6,424 nucleotides of DNA from Candidatus Omnitrophota bacterium (GTDB taxonomy: Bacteria > Verrucomicrobiota > Verrucomicrobiia > Limisphaerales > UBA1319), in NCBI GenBank assembly GCA_023473405.1, contig JAMCZD010000281.1, forward strand, positions 1 to 6,424, read 5' to 3'. This document shows positions 4,412 to 6,424 of this stretch, in pieces; position 1 is the first letter of the stretch; each line of letters starts with the position of its first letter. The notes beneath the pieces are model-generated. The model worked only from the letters and a program-made list of their open reading frames with translations, made no database searches and had not been told where the DNA came from. Both the position numbers and the translations under genes were made by a program.

Positions 4412-6424
4412 CTGTCAATGATGAGGTTGCTGTTCACGGTCAGCCTGATGCCGTCATCAGTCAACACGCGGAAGTAATAGGTACCGGACTGACGTGGGGT
4501 AATGTAGCCGGTCCAAACAGCCCGGAACTGATCGGATTGCACGGCGGGATCAGGGGAACCAGTTCCCCAATTGAAGCTTATGACCGGGTCGGTGCGGGTC
4601 AAAGCCTGGTTATCGTAATTAACCACGTGGCCGGTAAAAGGACAAAAATCCCAAACCCAGTAAGAGCCGTAATTGTAGTAATTACCAGTCAGGCCATTGC
4701 CCACCGGATAGTTATCGGTATGAGAGAAGCTGTCGTAACCTGGTGTGCCGTCAATGATCGTGTTGGAATGATTAGCAGTGTCACTGATGGAACCTGAATA
4801 AGGGCCTTGGGCCACGGGGAACTGCACACGGGCATCGGTCGAGTTGAATCCAGCCAAGGCGGGAATGCGCAACGCCAAGTCGGTGCTGCTGACGATGGTG
4901 GTGAACAATTGCAGATCGACGGCAGCTCCGCCGGGCCCGAGCGAACCGGCAGTTTGGGCATCGATGTCCTTTCCGTTAAAGATGTAGCCGTAAAGATTGG
5001 AAATGCCTGGCTCCGGCGAGAACACCAACACATCGTGATATAATTGGCCGCTGATCGGGTTGATTTGGCCGCTGAAATTCAAGATGTATATCTCGGCGTT
5101 GTCAGGTCGGAAGCGCGCATCATCGAGTCGGATTACCCGGACATAGAGTGGATCAAGTGAACTGGCGGTACTGGCGGTTACCTGGCGCGGCAGTACCCGG
5201 CCACCGTATATGATCGTAATTACGGATTGTCCGGCAGTGGCGTCGTGGCGAATAAAAGCCAGGTCGCTGACTCCATCTCCATTGACGTCGCCCATGCGAA
5301 CCGCTGGCCGTCCCAGGGAAGCGGTGTCGAAGATGATTTCTGCCCGCTCGGAGACATCGTTCTGCCCATTGATATTGACCGGTCCCAACAACAGGTAGCT
5401 CTGGTATTGACCGGTGACCAGGAAATCATTGTTGCCGTCGCCGTCAAAGTCGCCGACCTGTAGGGCGTTCGCGAGCAACTCGAGAGCATTATCACCCTCC
5501 AGCATGAAGGCATCGCGCATGGAAGGACTATCCACTGTTGTATCGGACAGGTCGATTCCATGGGCAGCGGATGAGCCGGGTTCGATGTAGCTGGGCGTCG
5601 CCAGATCAAACACAAATCTCTCCGGAGACGGCGTGGAGCCGGGAACTACGGCAGGCGGGGTATAGGCCGTAATCGAGGCGCCCAAGTGCAGATAGACTGT
5701 ATGCCCCATGGCGGCGGTGCTGATTAAGTCGGACTTGGCATCATTGTTAACCCGACCAGCGCGGTTGAAGAAATTGATATTCTTAGGCAAGACCGCCGAA
5801 GTGGCATCGGTGTAAGAAGCCGGAGCGGGTTCGAAGACAAGGTCGGGACGCCCTAATGAGTTTAGATTGGCCTGGCCGAAGATGATTTGGCCGACAGGAT
5901 GCGCCACCATATTACCGGTCTCGTCGATCTTCGGACTGATTTCGAGGCTGATAGCGCCCAAGTCATCGACGCCGTCGCCATTGACGTCTCCGGCGCCGAA
6001 CATCCAACCGCGACCGGTATCGGCGATTTCACTGAGGAGACTGCCGCCTGGATGGGAGGCACGTCCAAGAACCAGGTAGGTCTTGGTGGCACTGGTAACG
6101 AGGAAATCCTGATAGGTATCGCCATTCACATTGCCAGCAGCCCGAACCTCGTAGCCCGCCAATGAGCCGCTATTAGCGAGAGTCACATTGGGAGTAGTGA
6201 TCGTCCCGCTGAACCTGGCAGAAGTGCCGTAATAAATATAAACCGCGCCGTTGCCGCCACCGGCATCGGTGTCCAGGATGGCAAAGTCGTCAGAACCGGC
6301 TTGGTTGAAATTGCCAATACCGGCTATTGCACCGAAACCGGGCACTTGGAAATGGGCTTCCGAGTCATTCAGGTTGCGGAGCGAGCGAACCACGATGTCA
6401 TCGATGTACCAACCAAGCCGACGT
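4168..6424 (-). CDS. 5' fragment: FG-GAP repeats, unknown region and first part of PA14 domain
   Basis: The frame is open at the right edge, so the real start is upstream. The first in-window start-like codon is a GTG at 6393, but in-frame codons continue above it (reading GWYIDDIVV, typical of the last strand of LamG/MAM-like beta-sandwich domains), so it should not be taken as the start. Counted from 6393, FG-GAP-like repeats occupy residues about 27-398, with calcium-loop motifs such as DVNGDGVDD and DFDGDGNND, each followed by a strand like YLLLG or ITIIYGG. Residues 404-560 match no family I recognise. A PA14 domain begins near residue 566 (NGLTGNYYNYG, then GTYYFRVLTDDGIRL). After GGVQ at residue 676 the frame is lost through the 17-bp duplication at 4350-4383, and about 65 low-complexity, out-of-frame residues follow to the stop at 4168. 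Confidence 0.85.
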   Translation of the reverse strand, partial: RRLGWYIDDIVVRSLRNLNDSEAHFQVPGFGAIAGIGNFNQAGSDDFAILDTDAGGGNGAVYIYYGTSARFSGTITTPNVTLANSGSLAGYEVRAAGNVNGDTYQDFLVTSATKTYLVLGRASHPGGSLLSEIADTGRGWMFGAGDVNGDGVDDLGAISLEISPKIDETGNMVAHPVGQIIFGQANLNSLGRPDLVFEPAPASYTDATSAVLPKNINFFNRAGRVNNDAKSDLISTAAMGHTVYLHLGASITAYTPPAVVPGSTPSPERFVFDLATPSYIEPGSSAAHGIDLSDTTVDSPSMRDAFMLEGDNALELLANALQVGDFDGDGNNDFLVTGQYQSYLLLGPVNINGQNDVSERAEIIFDTASLGRPAVRMGDVNGDGVSDLAFIRHDATAGQSVITIIYGGRVLPRQVTASTASSLDPLYVRVIRLDDARFRPDNAEIYILNFSGQINPISGQLYHDVLVFSPEPGISNLYGYIFNGKDIDAQTAGSLGPGGAAVDLQLFTTIVSSTDLALRIPALAGFNSTDARVQFPVAQGPYSGSISDTANHSNTIIDGTPGYDSFSHTDNYPVGNGLTGNYYNYGSYWVWDFCPFTGHVVNYDNQALTRTDPVISFNWGTGSPDPAVQSDQFRAVWTGYITPRQSGTYYFRVLTDDGIRLTVNSNLIIDSWQDQAPTYHESGGVQKAAGFSSMPALITQSASNGTKTVVAPSRNWPGKDLTPRVTPWCRARTSLPACRLWLPLSSMIIPL
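4214..4700 (-). other. PA14 domain, interrupted by the 17-bp duplication
   Basis: The domain starts with NGLTGNYYNYGSY, continues through FNWGTGSPDPAVQSDQFRAVWTGYI and GTYYFRVLTDDGIRLTVNSNLIIDSW, and ends with AGTYYPVRVEWYENGGGAVAELAW and VVPRENLF. The order FxVxWxGxI, YxFxxxxDDGxRLxV, xxIDxW, GxYxxxxEYxxxxGxAxxxLxW is the PA14 hallmark. PA14 domains in secreted bacterial proteins commonly bind glycans; the DDG motif on a loop often takes part in calcium-dependent binding. It is intact only when one 17-bp copy is removed. Confidence 0.88.
4349..4383. repeat. Perfect 17-bp tandem duplication causing a frameshift in the PA14 domain
   Basis: Two identical adjacent 17-bp copies lie at 4350-4366 and 4367-4383 (unit TGAACCCCGCCGCTTTC), with one extra matching base at 4349. 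On the minus strand each copy encodes the ESGGVQ part of PA14. With two copies, the frame changes by 17 and the first fragment runs to a stop at 4168. With one copy the protein reads TYHESGGVQLNAGTYYPV, an uninterrupted PA14 sequence. Confidence 0.95.
4714..5184 (-). other. Region of unrecognised fold between the FG-GAP cluster and PA14
   Basis: About 157 residues (404-560 counted from 6393) match no family I can name. The sequence includes VRVIRLDDARFRPDNAEIYI, then NPISGQLYHDVLVFSPEP, then a stretch rich in small and hydrophobic residues (VDLQLFTTIVSSTDLALRIP), and a Ser/Asp/Thr-rich end (SGSISDTANHSNTIIDGT). It has alternating hydrophobic character suggesting beta strands, no cysteines and no obvious catalytic motif. 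It could be further degenerate propeller blades or a separate beta-sandwich. Confidence 0.5.
5161..5178. repeat. Perfect 9-bp tandem duplication, in frame
   Basis: ACTGGCGGT is present twice in a row (5161-5169 and 5170-5178). On the minus strand it encodes TAS-TAS within QVTASTASSLD, just after the first FG-GAP cluster. Being a multiple of three, it leaves the frame intact. Confidence 0.8.
5200..6315 (-). other. First FG-GAP (beta-propeller) repeat cluster, about six repeats
   Basis: Six repeats are visible, each with a calcium-loop segment followed by a beta strand ending in G: GNFNQAGSDDFAI/YIYYG, GNVNGDTYQDFLV/YLVLG, GDVNGDGVDDLGA/IIFGQ, GRVNNDAKSDLIS/VYLHLG, GDFDGDGNNDFLV/YLLLG and GDVNGDGVSDLAF/IIYGG. 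Repeats 3, 5 and 6 keep the canonical DxNGDGxxD spacing and acidic residues. Repeats 1 and 4 have degenerate loops and may not bind calcium. Repeats of this family assemble into seven-bladed propellers as in integrin alpha chains, so at least one more blade may be encoded beyond the right edge. Confidence 0.85.

Larger units (their letters stand above)
1..6424 (-). pseudogene. Giant modular FG-GAP / PA14 / P-domain surface protein, disrupted, partial at both ends
   Basis: This is one original gene read right to left, now split into four in-order pieces (6424-4168, 4411-2285, 2514-1447 and 210-1). The breaks are a 17-bp tandem duplication, a 13-bp tandem duplication and an insertion sequence. 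Deleting one copy of each duplication and the 1,303 bp of element plus target duplication restores one open frame of about 1,700 codons, with every domain continuing in register across the repairs. Domain order is FG-GAP repeats, unknown region, PA14, four P domains, then FG-GAP repeats with a small inserted module. FG-GAP repeats form calcium-binding beta-propeller blades, and PA14 and P domains are beta-sandwich modules, so an exported adhesive or carbohydrate-binding role is likely. That role is inference. No signal peptide, catalytic domain or sorting signal is visible because both ends lie outside the window. Whether the gene is dead or switchable cannot be decided here. Confidence 0.88.

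Noticed and set aside
4553..4568. Inverted repeat GGGGAAC-CA-GTTCCCC, a possible hairpin or operator
   Set aside because: It lies within PA14 coding sequence with a 2-base loop and no associated T-run or promoter; such a short palindrome is expected by chance in this length.
1..6424. CRISPR array, tRNA/rRNA gene, retron, toxin-antitoxin or defence operon
   Set aside because: The window is filled by one coding gene and one insertion sequence; I found no regularly spaced repeats, RNA gene signatures or other gene cassettes, and the transposon carries no cargo gene.

Overview
The window is dominated by one very long minus-strand gene for a modular, probably secreted or cell-surface protein. It enters at the right edge (5' end beyond 6424) and leaves at the left edge (3' end beyond 1), so neither its start nor its stop is visible. 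Read from right to left, the repaired product of about 1,700 codons holds a tail of an unidentified domain, six FG-GAP/VCBS-type repeats (about 6315-5200), a region of unknown fold (5184-4714), one PA14 domain (4700-4214), four tandem proprotein-convertase P domains (4177-2579), and further FG-GAP repeats (2548-2405, 1971-1588 and 164-51) with a small beta-rich module inserted among them (2289-2035).

The gene is broken in three places. A perfect 17-bp tandem duplication (4350-4383) shifts the frame inside the PA14 domain. A perfect 13-bp tandem duplication (2349-2374) shifts it again just before the small module. A complete ISAzo13-family insertion sequence (211-1510, transposase 266-1489 on the plus strand) sits inside the last visible FG-GAP region with a 3-bp target duplication (TCA). 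Removing one copy of each duplication and the insertion on paper gives an uninterrupted reading frame that continues each domain in register. The lesions are therefore recent or, for the duplications, possibly assembly errors. A third perfect tandem duplication (9 bp, 5161-5178) is in frame and harmless.

The organism cannot be named from this window. The mix of giant FG-GAP/P-domain/PA14 proteins with an ISAzo13 element (the family whose transposase domain was named after Rhodopirellula) and moderately GC-rich DNA suits the Planctomycetes-Verrucomicrobia group, but other environmental bacteria carry the same combination. There is no operon here: one large gene, plus one selfish element inserted in the opposite orientation. 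I see no RNA gene, CRISPR array or defence system. The point of interest is the cluster of three frame-disrupting lesions in one surface-protein gene, which could be decay, strain mixture, or reversible slippage.
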